The notes under the pieces: model-generated
The model's input: only the letters and a program-made list of their open reading frames with translations
What the model was told of the DNA's origin: nothing
The model's database searches: none
Program-made: the position numbers and the translations under genes
Shown: in pieces, positions 1 through 8,194 of the stretch
How positions within the stretch are numbered: the stretch's first letter is position 1
Layout of the letters: every line of letters starts with the position of its first letter
Source of the DNA: Pseudanabaena sp. M53BS1SP1A06MG
GTDB taxonomy: Bacteria > Cyanobacteriota > Cyanobacteriia > Pseudanabaenales > Pseudanabaenaceae
Length of the DNA stretch: 45,215 nucleotides
Assembly (NCBI GenBank): GCA_020404105.1
Contig: JADBWH010000068.1
Span: 1-45,215, forward strand
Direction: 5' to 3'

Positions 1-1
1 G

Positions 2-145
2 GGCAAGGTGGAATCGACGATTAAGCAAATTGGCTTCAGGGTCAAACTGGCTGGAGCTTCTTGGAGTCAACGTAATGTTTCCAAAATCTTACGCTTGCGT
101 ACTGCTTTTCTTAATAATTCTCCTTCCCTAATTATAAATACTTAG
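2..145 (+). pseudogene. 3' end of an ISKra4-like transposase (partial at window edge)
   Basis: An open frame enters from the window edge and ends at TAG 143-145. The peptide contains VESTIKQIGFRVKLAGASW followed by a basic segment and ends LNNSPSLIINT. The VESTIKQIG and AGASW pattern resembles the C-terminus of ISKra4-family transposases as I remember them. Only 47 residues are visible, so whether the transposase is intact upstream cannot be told. The bases just after the stop (about 146-165) could be the element's terminal inverted repeat, but the partner end is outside the window. No host gene is visible in this stretch. Confidence 0.6.
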
Positions 146-650
146 CGCAAACTTGGATGCTCCTATAAAAAATAGCTAGGTCTCGCATTTTAATTGCTTT
201 GATGAATACAATGATATCTATCTTCTGTCTCAAATATTCAATCTCTGAACTAGAGATTTTATCCCTGTTTGACTTTGGTCGAGGAAGAAACTTAGTCAAC
301 TATTTACAAACGCAAATGTATCTAGCTTGGAGTTGTCTTGAGGTAAATTTACAGCACTTTGCGCTCAAAACCAAACTAAGACATTTCCTGAAAAGCTTGT
401 CTCGCAAGCTTTTCAGGAAATGTCTTGTGGTTCGTTTGATCGAAAACTGCTGTAAAAGTAAATATTTGACAATTTTGGAGAGTGGTTAGCATCGTTGTTA
501 TTATTTTTTTGATTTATCGCTTTTAATTTAGTAAACTAAAAGCCTTTTTTCTAGATACTTTTTTATAAATTATTTTTTGATCGTAAATCTCTATTAAGTA
601 GTCTTAGTTTATCTGTAAAATCACAGCTAAAATCTTCGTTTTTATAATCT
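146..650. other. Intergenic region with one palindromic repeat
   Basis: This 505-base gap separates the transposase remnant from the RecQ gene. It holds one palindromic element (351-456, listed separately) and AT-rich DNA at about 490-640 that probably carries the recQ promoter. I could not assign clear -35/-10 boxes. A 96-codon open frame at 199-489 runs straight through the palindrome and has no recognisable protein character, so it is not listed as a gene. Confidence 0.6.
351..456. repeat. Family A palindromic element, copy 1
   Basis: The element begins ACAGCACTTTGCGCTCAAAA and ends near GAAAACTGCTGT. Read on the other strand, that end resembles the beginning, so the ends are imperfect inverted repeats. 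In the middle is a perfect 22 bp stem (378-399 with 405-426) around a 5-base loop. Related elements with the same leading motif lie at 16333 and 39065, and a fragment lies at 22826. A non-autonomous mobile repeat is the most likely explanation (inference). Confidence 0.75.
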
Positions 651-2087
651 ATGAGCGAACTATCTAGGGAATGGAGCGAAATTAGGCAAACCTTTCAAAG
701 AATTTGGGGATATGAGGATTTACGAAAATCCCAACGCGAAATTGTAGCTAGTTTATTACGGGGTCAAGATAGTTTGGCAATTATGGCTACAGGTGGGGGA
801 AAATCTATTTGTTTCCAGTTACCTGCGATTCTCAATGAAGGTTTAACTCTGGTAATTTCACCTTTGCTGGCTTTGATGGAAGATCAGGTGAGGGACTTAC
901 GATCGCGGAATTTACCCGCAGCCACATTGCATAGCAACCTATCACAGACAGAGCGTCGAGAAGTATTACGAAACCTTCCTAATATTCGTTTACTTTACAC
1001 TTCGCCTGAAACATTGCTGAGTCAACCTGTTTGGGAAAAGCTATGCGATCGCCAATTAAAAATTACAGGATTAATGTTAGATGAGGCGCATTGTTTGGTG
1101 CAGTGGGGAGATTCATTTCGACCCAGTTATCGTCGTTTAGGAGCAGTGCGATCGACTCTAATGCAACATAAGCCTGATCATCATTCGCGTATATCTCTAG
1201 CGGCATTTACAGCCACTGCAGATCTCGATGCGACTGCGGAATTACAATCTTGCTTACAAATGGAAAATCCTCATCTTGTGAGAACAAGCCCCTATCGTCC
1301 TCATTTGAGTCTTAATGTGGAAATTGCATGGACATCCGCAGGACGGAAATTGCGAACTTTGAAATTTATTCGCGATCGCAAGGGGCAATCGGGCTTAATT
1401 TATGTCCGCAGTCGTAGCGATGCGGAGAAACTAGCAGCATGGTTGCGAGACAATTCCTTGGTAACTGAAGCCTATCATGCAGGCTTGCCTCCGCGAGAGA
1501 GACGGCATATTGAGCAGCAATGGCTCAATAATAAATATCCTTTCGTAATTTGCACGTCCGCGTTTGGCTTAGGAATTAATAAACCAGACACCCGATGGGT
1601 CCTGCATTTTCATCCCCCCTTAACTCTGTCGGAGTATATCCAAGAAATCGGGCGTGCGGGGCGTGATGACAAACCTGCGGAAGCTTTGATGTTAGTGAGT
1701 GAGCCAACGGGACTCCTCGATGATAGTGATCGCCAGAGGGTCAATTTTTTCCTCCTGCAACAACAAAATCTACAGCAGCAAGCGCAATTGCTGCTGCCCC
1801 AATTATCTCGGCGCGGTAATTTTGCAGAAGTTACCCGAGGTAATCCTGATGCGGCGATTGCTCTGGGATTGTTGCACCGTGCAGGTGATTTAGTGTGGTT
1901 GACACCCTTTGATTACGAAATTCACAACTTTTCCCAGAAGCAAAAGCTAAAACAAACCGTTGGAGTGCAGAGTGCTATCAGGCAAATGCAAGACTACATT
2001 CGAGTAAAAAGCGATCGTTGGGCTTTTTTACTAAATAACTTTGGATTTGAGGAAGAAGCCAAGTTACTGCTAAAATCAAACAATTAA
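651..2087 (+). CDS. recQ: RecQ-family ATP-dependent DNA helicase, short form
   Basis: An ATP-driven 3'-5' DNA helicase of the RecQ family, acting in recombination and repair of stalled forks (role from family knowledge). Visible motifs are motif 0 around residues 18-30, Walker A ATGGGKS 46-52, the DEAH box 144-147, FTATA 186-190, motif V TSAFGLGINKPD near 302-313, and motif VI QEIGRAGRDD 331-340. At 478 aa it is shorter than a full RecQ. The C-terminal third has no cysteine cluster for the usual zinc-binding region and no recognisable HRDC domain, so it belongs to the short RecQ class common in cyanobacteria. It starts at ATG 651 after an AT-rich leader. The desaturase gene follows 32 bases downstream on the same strand, and read-through is possible. 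Confidence 0.88.
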   Translation: MSELSREWSEIRQTFQRIWGYEDLRKSQREIVASLLRGQDSLAIMATGGGKSICFQLPAILNEGLTLVISPLLALMEDQVRDLRSRNLPAATLHSNLSQTERREVLRNLPNIRLLYTSPETLLSQPVWEKLCDRQLKITGLMLDEAHCLVQWGDSFRPSYRRLGAVRSTLMQHKPDHHSRISLAAFTATADLDATAELQSCLQMENPHLVRTSPYRPHLSLNVEIAWTSAGRKLRTLKFIRDRKGQSGLIYVRSRSDAEKLAAWLRDNSLVTEAYHAGLPPRERRHIEQQWLNNKYPFVICTSAFGLGINKPDTRWVLHFHPPLTLSEYIQEIGRAGRDDKPAEALMLVSEPTGLLDDSDRQRVNFFLLQQQNLQQQAQLLLPQLSRRGNFAEVTRGNPDAAIALGLLHRAGDLVWLTPFDYEIHNFSQKQKLKQTVGVQSAIRQMQDYIRVKSDRWAFLLNNFGFEEEAKLLLKSNN

Positions 2088-2119
2088 CTTAATTTTTCTT
2101 AACAACAGGGAAATAATAC

Positions 2120-3199
2120 GTGTCGTCTACGACTATTCATCGGATCAATCTAGAAAATCCACTTACTGATAACTCTTCTACATCACAAACTGAACTTCCA
2201 TTTACCTTTCAGGATGTAAAAAATGCCATTCCTGCTGAATTTTTTGTTCCCAATGTATGGCGATCGCTCGCCTATTTTTTTGCAGATACTGCCATTATTG
2301 TAGGCTTATATGCGGCAGCTATATATATTGATGCTTGGTGGTTTTATCCAATTTTCTGGTTTGCCACTGGGACAATGTTTTGGGCTTTCTTTGTCGTTGG
2401 TCATGACTGCGGACATGGTTCCTTCTCACGTTTGAAATGGCTCAATAACTTAATTGGTCATATTACTCACATTTCTATTTTGGTTCCCTATCACGGTTGG
2501 CGCATTAGCCATCGTACTCACCACCAAAATACAGGCAATATTGACACCGATGAAAGTTGGTATCCTATTACCGAGACTCAATACAAGGAAATGGATTGGC
2601 TTGGTAAATTTATTCGCTTTGATGCCCTGTTGTTTGCTTATCCTCTTTACCTATTTAAGCGATCGCCTGCTCGTCCTGCTGCTTCTCATTTCATGCCGAA
2701 TAATGATCTCTTCCGTGAGTCAGAAACCGTAGACATTATTACTAGCACTACCCTTTGGTTAGCAATGGTGGGATTTTTGGCCTACTTAGGCATTACCTAT
2801 GGATTCTTATTCTTATTTAAGTTCTATATCGTTCCCTATTTAGTCTTTGTTGTATGGTTAGATCTTGTTACCTACCTCCATCACACAGAAACTGATATTC
2901 CTTGGTATCGTGGCAAAGATTGGTATTTCTTGAAGGGAGCACTTTCAACGATTGATCGTGATTATGGTATTTTCAACAATATCCATCACAATATTGGTAC
3001 TCACGTTGCCCATCACATCTTTATTGGTATTCCTCACTATCACCTCAAAGACGCTACAGAAGCGATTAAACCAGTTTTAGGTAAGTATTACCGAGTGTCT
3101 AATTTGCCAATCTGGAAGTCTTTCTTTACTTCTCAACAGGAATGTGTTTTTGTACCTGATTCAGGCACAGGAGTATATTACCAATCTGCTAAAGACTAG
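2120..3199 (+). CDS. desB: Acyl-lipid omega-3 (delta-15) fatty acid desaturase
   Basis: A membrane di-iron enzyme that introduces the omega-3 double bond into glycerolipid-bound fatty acids, using ferredoxin in thylakoid and plasma membranes (family knowledge). The three histidine boxes are HDCGH 95-99, HRTHH 131-135 and HVAHH 295-299. Hydrophobic spans lie at about 52-93 and 207-248. The second box continues into TGNIDTDESWYP and the C-terminus reads DSGTGVYYQ; both match the omega-3 (DesB, plant FAD3/7/8) subgroup rather than the delta-12 DesA group. The length, 359 aa, is typical. The start is GTG at 2120 after CAGGGAAATA. In other cyanobacteria desB is induced by cold, but I see no clear regulatory element here. 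The alternative, DesA, is less likely. Confidence 0.88.
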   Translation: MSSTTIHRINLENPLTDNSSTSQTELPFTFQDVKNAIPAEFFVPNVWRSLAYFFADTAIIVGLYAAAIYIDAWWFYPIFWFATGTMFWAFFVVGHDCGHGSFSRLKWLNNLIGHITHISILVPYHGWRISHRTHHQNTGNIDTDESWYPITETQYKEMDWLGKFIRFDALLFAYPLYLFKRSPARPAASHFMPNNDLFRESETVDIITSTTLWLAMVGFLAYLGITYGFLFLFKFYIVPYLVFVVWLDLVTYLHHTETDIPWYRGKDWYFLKGALSTIDRDYGIFNNIHHNIGTHVAHHIFIGIPHYHLKDATEAIKPVLGKYYRVSNLPIWKSFFTSQQECVFVPDSGTGVYYQSAKD

Positions 3200-3217
3200 C
3201 CTAGCTTCCCCTTAAAA

Positions 3218-3303
3218 AACGTCAGTTCGGGTTAAGCTAGCAAATTTTAAAAGCCCCAAAATAAAAGCCTTGCTTAGCAAGGCTTTTATTTTGGGGCTTT
3301 GAG
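3218..3303. repeat. Long hairpin repeat after desB, with an AACGTCAGTTCGGG end motif
   Basis: AACGTCAGTTCGGG at 3218-3231 is followed by a perfect 24 bp stem (3250-3273 with 3277-3300) around the loop TTA. The stem would act as a strong terminator for desB. A closely similar hairpin at 39365-39413 has a slightly different stem that still pairs perfectly. The leading motif recurs near other hairpins in the window. CTAGCTT at 3201-3207 and AAGCTAG at 3234-3240 form a further short inverted repeat. Confidence 0.75.
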
Positions 3304-3316
3304 AGCACGTTAAGAA

Positions 3317-3369
3317 GGATTTAGGGGGATCTGTTAGAGCTTTTGGTTACAAAAAGTAATTCTTAAATG
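3317..3369 (-). repeat. Family D repeat fragment
   Basis: The reverse complement of this segment aligns without gaps over 53 bases with 8768-8820, with about nine differences counted by eye. It covers the CATTTAAGAA end and the AGATCCCCCT block. It looks like a half-copy of the longer element at 8768-8905. Confidence 0.7.
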
Positions 3370-3373
3370 ATTT

Positions 3374-3412
3374 TAAACAGAAAGGGGTCGCATAGCGACC
3401 CCTTTCTGTTTA
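3374..3412. terminator. Hairpin overlapping the stop codon of the ThDP enzyme gene
   Basis: A perfect 18 bp stem (3374-3391 with 3395-3412) around the loop ATA. The outer arm includes the TAA stop codon (3410-3412) of the minus-strand gene. It probably ends minus-strand transcription, though there is no long U-run. It lies directly beside the family D fragment. Confidence 0.6.
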
Positions 3413-5050
3413 AAGGGGACAAGATAATTCACCTACCTTGCGGGAGAAGCGCATATTTTCGCGGTAGTCCACAATACAATCAATTACCGTTGGTACATTC
3501 TGTTCGAGAGCATCCTTAAGCACTGGGATCAGGTTGATAGCTGAATTAACTCGATAGCCTTTTAGCCCCATACTCTCAGCAAGTTTCACAAAGTCAGGAT
3601 TCCCAAACTTAATAAATGCAGACTTTCCATAATGAATCTGTTGCTTCCATTCGATCAGTCCATAACCGCCATCATTGAAGATCAAAGTGACAAAGTTGGT
3701 ACCAATACGGGTAGCTGTTTCTAGTTCCTGCATATTCATCATGAACCCACCATCACCCGTCACGGCGACAATTCTACGATCAGGATGTACTAATTTGGCA
3801 GCGATCGCCCCCGGAATGGCGATACCCATAGCAGCAAAACCATTGGAAATGATACAGGTATTGGGGCGATCGCAGTGGTAATGCCGTGCCATCCACATTT
3901 TATGTGCGCCCACATCGGAAATGACTACATCCTCGGCTCCCATCACCTGCCGCAAATCATAAATGAGCTTTTGTGGCTTAATCGGGAAGCCTTCATCATA
4001 GGCGTACTGCTCGTAGGTGGCTAGAATTTGAGGGCGTAAGGCGATCGCGTGAGGATTAGGCATTCCTGAGCGATCGCAACGGTGCATAATTTCTACAAGC
4101 GAATCAGAAATATCGCCGACGATTTCTACCTGTGGCATATAGCTACTATCGACTTCCGACGATAATTCAGCAATGTGAATAATGGGAATTGTACTATTAG
4201 GATTCCACTTCTTTGGTGAATACTCAATAAGGTCATAGCCAACTGCAATTACCAAATCCGTTTCATCAAAGGCACAGTTGATAATATCCCTTTGCTGTAA
4301 GCCCAATGTCCATAGGGCTAGAGGGTGACGATAGGGAATCACCCCTTTGCCCATGAAAGTATTGGCGACGGGGATATTTAAGCGTGTGGCGAAGTCAGTT
4401 ACAGCTTGGCTAGCATGAGAACGAATTGCCCCATTCCCCACCAAAATTAGAGGATTTTTTGCCTGTGCAATCAGGATGGCGGCTTCGGAAAGACTGCGAT
4501 AGGAAGCATACATGGGATGGCGATCATCTTTAACCAATAAAGGTTTTGCATCAACTTCCATGCCAGCAATATTTTCGGGTAAGTCAATATGTACGGCTCC
4601 TGACTTCTCCGACTGAGCAATTTTAAAGGCTTTACGCACAATTTCAGGAGTGATACTAGGGCGTACTATTTGAGCATTCCATTTGGTCACAGGCTCAAAC
4701 ATGGCAACCAAATCAAGATATTGATGGGAATTAGTGTGCATCCGATCAGTTCCCACCTGTCCTGTAATCGCAATTAAGGGAGCGCAGTCCAAGTTCGCAT
4801 CAGCAACGCCTGTCATTAAATTTGTAGCTCCTGGCCCGAGCGTTGATAGACATACCCCAGGTTTACCTGTGAGTCTGCCATAAACATCTGCCATGAATGC
4901 TGCACCCTGTTCATGGCGAGTAGTTATAAATTTAATCGATGAATTCTCAAGGGCATTGAGAACTGCCATATTCTCTTCCCCAGGAAGTCCAAAAATATAT
5001 TCGACTCCTTCATTCTCTAAACATTTGACTAATAGTTCTGCGGTATTCAT
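3410..5050 (-). CDS. ThDP-dependent 2-oxoglutarate decarboxylase (acetolactate-synthase-like)
   Basis: A thiamine-diphosphate enzyme of the IlvB/acetolactate synthase superfamily. In Synechococcus sp. PCC 7002 the equivalent gene, next to a succinic semialdehyde dehydrogenase gene, was shown to encode 2-oxoglutarate decarboxylase, which replaces 2-oxoglutarate dehydrogenase in the TCA cycle. The same adjacency here (58 bases from the dehydrogenase stop to this start) supports that role. From the ATG at 5050, the catalytic Glu lies in RHEQGA (about residue 47), and the ThDP/Mg motif runs from GDGG (about 432) to NDGGYG (about 459-464). I chose ATG 5050 because GAGGAA precedes it and the family usually begins at MNTAELLVKCLENEGV. 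A longer frame opens with TTG at 5086. The alternative is a true acetolactate synthase, and sequence alone does not settle the substrate. Confidence 0.8.
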   Translation of the reverse strand: MNTAELLVKCLENEGVEYIFGLPGEENMAVLNALENSSIKFITTRHEQGAAFMADVYGRLTGKPGVCLSTLGPGATNLMTGVADANLDCAPLIAITGQVGTDRMHTNSHQYLDLVAMFEPVTKWNAQIVRPSITPEIVRKAFKIAQSEKSGAVHIDLPENIAGMEVDAKPLLVKDDRHPMYASYRSLSEAAILIAQAKNPLILVGNGAIRSHASQAVTDFATRLNIPVANTFMGKGVIPYRHPLALWTLGLQQRDIINCAFDETDLVIAVGYDLIEYSPKKWNPNSTIPIIHIAELSSEVDSSYMPQVEIVGDISDSLVEIMHRCDRSGMPNPHAIALRPQILATYEQYAYDEGFPIKPQKLIYDLRQVMGAEDVVISDVGAHKMWMARHYHCDRPNTCIISNGFAAMGIAIPGAIAAKLVHPDRRIVAVTGDGGFMMNMQELETATRIGTNFVTLIFNDGGYGLIEWKQQIHYGKSAFIKFGNPDFVKLAESMGLKGYRVNSAINLIPVLKDALEQNVPTVIDCIVDYRENMRFSRKVGELSCPL

Positions 5051-5108
5051 AGCTTCCTCATAAATTGAGCTTGTAATCATCTGCAAAGCTGGCGATCACA
5101 AATAGGGT

Positions 5109-6473
5109 TTACTTAATCCAAATAGTTTTGATATTCACAAATTCGCGAATACCTTCTATTCCCAATTCACGCCCAAACCCTGATCGCTTAATGCCTCCAA
5201 AAGGTACACGTGGATCGGATTTGACCATCCCATTGACAAAGACTGCTCCCGACTCAATTTGTTCGATCGCCTGTTCGATTTCCTGTGGATCATTACTCCA
5301 AAAGCTTGCTCCTAAACCAAAACTAGTGCTATTCGCCAGTGCGATCGCCTCATCAAGATTCTGCACCCGAAATACTGAAGCCACGGGACCAAAAAACTCT
5401 TCTTGATAGGGTGGCGCACCGAGCGGAATCTGATCAAGAATCGTTGGTGCATAAAAATTTCCTTTTTCCTTGAGTCGATAGCCTCCGACTAAAACCTTAG
5501 CCCCTAAATCCACTGTTGTTTTTACCTGTGCATCCAGTTCATTTAAGATTTGCGGCGTGGCAAGAGGTCCCACATCCGTTTCAGGCTGCATCGGATCGCC
5601 TACCTTCAAAGCTTTAAACTTATCAACAAATTTGGAGGTGAACTGATCCGCAATCGCTTCTTCAAGGATAAATCTCTTCGCTGCGATACAGGTCTGCCCA
5701 TTGTTCATTACTCGCGCGATTACCGCCGTATTGACAGCCAATTCCAAATCCGCACTTTTCAGCACAATAAACGGATCGCTACCTCCAAGTTCCAAAACTA
5801 CTTTTTTAAGATGATGTCCTGCGATCGCGGCTAGGCTCTGTCCCGCAGGTTCGCTTCCCGTCAATGTCGCCGCTTTTACCCTTGAGTCGGCAACTAGTCC
5901 CGCTACCCGATTCGCCCCAATTAACAGAGTTTGAAATGCACCTTCAGGTATGCCTGCGGCATGGAAGACTTCAGCGATCGCTAAGGCACATTGCGGCACA
6001 TTTGAGGCGTGCTTTAGTAGTCCCACATTCCCTGCCATGAGTGCAGGGACAGCAAAGCGAAACACCTGCCAAAAAGGAAAGTTCCAAGGCATGACTGCGA
6101 GGATAATTCCCAGAGGTTGATAGCGAATGATCGTGCGACTAGCATCGGTTTGAGCAGGGGTATCGGCTAAAAAACTCGGTGCATGTTCGGCGTAAAAACG
6201 GCAAAGATTGGCGCACTTCTCAATTTCGGCGATCGCACTTTTGAGTGTTTTCCCCATCTCAAGGGTCATGATGATCCCGAATTCGGTTTTCTTGGCTTCC
6301 AGAATATCGGCGGCTTGGTGCATCCATTGGGCGCGATCGCGAAAACTCGTATGTTTATAGGTGACAAAGGTGCGATCGGCGAGTGCTAGCTTATGTTCAA
6401 GTTGCTCATCCGTCAAAGGCTCAAAGGTCTTTAACACTTCTCCTGTTACAGGATTTATTGATGCGATCGCCAT
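5109..6473 (-). CDS. gabD: Succinate-semialdehyde dehydrogenase (NAD(P)+)
   Basis: An aldehyde dehydrogenase oxidising succinic semialdehyde to succinate, the second step of the cyanobacterial 2-oxoglutarate bypass. Visible residues are Asn131 in PWNFPFW, Lys154, Glu228 in ELGGSDPF and the catalytic Cys262 in [12 protein letters not shown]. The length, 454 aa, is typical of the short SSADH group. ATG 6473 is preceded by GGAGAAAAG. It is upstream of, and in the same orientation as, the ThDP enzyme gene, so the two probably form an operon. An imperfect direct repeat with 21 bp spacing lies in the upstream region (6505-6539). Substrate assignment rests on the family and the gene pair; a broader aldehyde range is possible. 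Confidence 0.88.
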   Translation of the reverse strand: MAIASINPVTGEVLKTFEPLTDEQLEHKLALADRTFVTYKHTSFRDRAQWMHQAADILEAKKTEFGIIMTLEMGKTLKSAIAEIEKCANLCRFYAEHAPSFLADTPAQTDASRTIIRYQPLGIILAVMPWNFPFWQVFRFAVPALMAGNVGLLKHASNVPQCALAIAEVFHAAGIPEGAFQTLLIGANRVAGLVADSRVKAATLTGSEPAGQSLAAIAGHHLKKVVLELGGSDPFIVLKSADLELAVNTAVIARVMNNGQTCIAAKRFILEEAIADQFTSKFVDKFKALKVGDPMQPETDVGPLATPQILNELDAQVKTTVDLGAKVLVGGYRLKEKGNFYAPTILDQIPLGAPPYQEEFFGPVASVFRVQNLDEAIALANSTSFGLGASFWSNDPQEIEQAIEQIESGAVFVNGMVKSDPRVPFGGIKRSGFGRELGIEGIREFVNIKTIWIK

Positions 6474-6504
6474 GATCTTTTCTCCATTCCTGAGTAGCTA
6501 CATC

Positions 6505-6539
6505 AAGCTCAAACTTGCCATTGGTAAGCTCAAACTCGC
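6505..6539 (-). promoter_or_regulatory. Tandem 14 bp direct repeat upstream of the SSADH gene
   Basis: AAGCTCAAACTTGC (6505-6518) and AAGCTCAAACTCGC (6526-6539) differ at one base and start 21 bp apart, about two helical turns. They lie 32-66 bases upstream of the SSADH start codon. This spacing suits a regulator binding one face of the helix, but it could be a chance duplication. No regulator is identified. Confidence 0.35.
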
Positions 6540-6726
6540 TATATCAGTTTGTATGTATTCGATCTTAATCCTTGCGATCGCCAAATATTTCGATAATTCA
6601 ACTTAATTTATGATTCATGGCGAAGATATGGCACTTTACGCTGTTTGTGTAGGATAATGACGATCATTTATCTGCTACGCTAAATATTTATTATAAAATC
6701 ATTCTAATTACCTTTTATTTCGAGTA

Positions 6727-7323
6727 ATGCGAACAAACTATATTTTAATAGATTATGAAAATGTTCAAAATATTAATTTGAGTGCTCTTAAGGGTAAAAG
6801 TTTCTTTATTAAGATATTTATTGGTAATCTTCAAACCAAAGTTCCTATTGATCTAGTCCTAAAATCTCAAGAGTTACATACTCAAATAGAATGGATTCAA
6901 ATTAATGGAACTGGCAAAAATGCGCTTGATTTTCATCTCACTTTTATGCTGGGAAGATTGGTAGAGAAAGATCCAAGCGCTTGCTTTCACGTTATTTCTA
7001 AGGACACTGGCTATGATCATTTAATCAATCATTTAAAATTTAAAAATATTCTTTGTAGCCGCAAAGAAGATATTGCTAAAATTACAACCCTTATACAAGA
7101 AGGAAACAAATCATTAGAAGATAGCTACGAGGCTGTCATGAAAAAGCTTGAAGCCGTTGATAAGAAGAACAGACCAAAATCTGAAGCTACGCTAAAGAAT
7201 CATATTAGAGCGCACTTGAAGCTGCAAGATGGGGATATTGTCATAAATGATATTTTTCAAAAACTACTTAGTAGTAAGAAAATCAGTATTGATCAAGCTA
7301 AAGTTATTGACTACAGTTTCTAA
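6727..7323 (+). CDS. PIN-like / NYN-type nuclease-fold protein
   Basis: A 198 aa protein with a PIN-like fold signature at its N-terminus. YILIDYENVQ has Asp9, Glu11 and Asn12; NALDFHL has Asp68; and VISKDTGYDHLINHL has Asp93 and Asp97. These acidic positions are those expected to bind metal in PIN/NYN ribonucleases. The C-terminal 75 residues (about 125-198) are rich in Lys and Glu and may form a separate helical domain. The gene is AT-rich compared with its neighbours. It converges with the Uma2 gene, with only two bases between the stop codons. RNase activity is expected from the fold but the substrate is unknown. I see no partner antitoxin beside it. Confidence 0.65.
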   Translation: MRTNYILIDYENVQNINLSALKGKSFFIKIFIGNLQTKVPIDLVLKSQELHTQIEWIQINGTGKNALDFHLTFMLGRLVEKDPSACFHVISKDTGYDHLINHLKFKNILCSRKEDIAKITTLIQEGNKSLEDSYEAVMKKLEAVDKKNRPKSEATLKNHIRAHLKLQDGDIVINDIFQKLLSSKKISIDQAKVIDYSF

Positions 7324-7325
7324 GA

Positions 7326-7922
7326 TTATTTTTCCACGGGTTCAAAGATCTCATTAACTGAGATCACAATATTCTCAAACATACTCATAGAGACTACTTC
7401 ACCTTTGCCATAAATCTTGACCTGCTCATATCTGTCTTGATTAAGCGATCTATAAACTTCAAATACTTGCTCTTCGATATTCACAATCCATACTTCAGCA
7501 ATTCCAGCCTTGACATACAGGGGCAGTTTAACCTCGCGATCATATTTCAATGTGGAATCGGATACCTCGATCAATAAAAAGATATCTTCAGGTTGGGGAT
7601 GGCAATCAGCATAGCGACTACTGGGGCGTTTCACTAGAACAATGTCAGGTTGTGGCTCAGATCGATCGCTTAAATGTATAGGATTTTGCTGGCGCACATG
7701 AGCAATTTGAATAGTTTGAATAGTCAGTAATTCTGCAAGATTAGAAACACAAATCGCATGTTTTGTGCCAATTGCCGACATTTCAATGATTTCCCCTTCG
7801 ATTAATTCTGTACGTTGCTCTATTCCCAAAATGCCAACCTCTGCCATTTTGTAATACTGCTCTACCGAAAGGCGATATTTTGCTGGTGTAGATATTGCAG
7901 CGAGTTTCGTTGTCGTCACCAT
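7326..7922 (-). CDS. Uma2-family (DUF820) restriction-endonuclease-like protein
   Basis: A member of the Uma2 family, very abundant in cyanobacteria, with a PD-(D/E)XK nuclease-type fold. The N-terminal segment YRLSVEQYYKMAEVGIL is typical, as is the RTELIEGEIIEMSAIGTKH motif with a conserved Glu. The core acidic residues lie in SEPQPDIVLVKRP (Asp about 93) and IFLLIEVSDSTLKYD (Glu about 118). The length of 198 aa is usual. Its biological role is unknown; many genomes carry dozens of copies. It is convergent with the PIN-like gene. The start is ATG 7922 and the downstream MerR gene diverges from it. Confidence 0.85.
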   Translation of the reverse strand: MVTTTKLAAISTPAKYRLSVEQYYKMAEVGILGIEQRTELIEGEIIEMSAIGTKHAICVSNLAELLTIQTIQIAHVRQQNPIHLSDRSEPQPDIVLVKRPSSRYADCHPQPEDIFLLIEVSDSTLKYDREVKLPLYVKAGIAEVWIVNIEEQVFEVYRSLNQDRYEQVKIYGKGEVVSMSMFENIVISVNEIFEPVEK

Positions 7923-7958
7923 AACGCCCTCTTGGTTAATATCTTCATTGTCTTAATG

Positions 7959-8056
7959 ATAACGTGAGTTCGATAACGCCATTTGCGCGGCGCGAAGCGC
8001 CGCGCAAATGGCGGAAAATGGTAAAAATCGCTAAGCGATTTTTACCATTTTCCGCC
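7959..8056. repeat. Two overlapping hairpins with an AACGTGAGTTCG leader
   Basis: AACGTGAGTTCG (7961-7972) is followed by a perfect 17 bp GC-rich stem (7977-7993 with 7997-8013, loop GAA). A perfect 22 bp stem (8010-8031 with 8035-8056, loop TAA) follows. The two stems share bases 8010-8013, so both cannot form fully at once. The segment lies between two divergent promoters (Uma2 and MerR). It is probably a mobile palindromic element, possibly with a regulatory side effect. Confidence 0.75.
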
Positions 8057-8118
8057 TTCGTCGATGTGAATTTTATTTACAGAAAAATCTTTACGATTCA
8101 GAAACTTGACTAAAACCC

Positions 8119-8150
8119 TTGACCTTATACCATAGTATAAGGTCTAAGCT
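8119..8150 (+). promoter_or_regulatory. MerR-type operator/promoter
   Basis: A perfect 10 bp inverted repeat (GACCTTATAC 8121-8130, GTATAAGGTC 8135-8144, 4-base centre) lies in the spacer between TTGACC (8119-8124) and TAAGCT (8145-8150). The 20 bp spacer and dyad position are the classic layout for a MerR-family activator that untwists an overlong promoter. The regulator gene begins 45 bases downstream, so autoregulation is likely. Confidence 0.8.
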
Positions 8151-8194
8151 TGTAATTGTTGGATGTGAAAAAATGATCGTGGGCAAGGATAGCA

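Noticed and set aside
199-489. A 96-codon open frame upstream of recQ
   Set aside because: It runs through the family A palindrome, has no recognisable protein character and no ribosome binding site.
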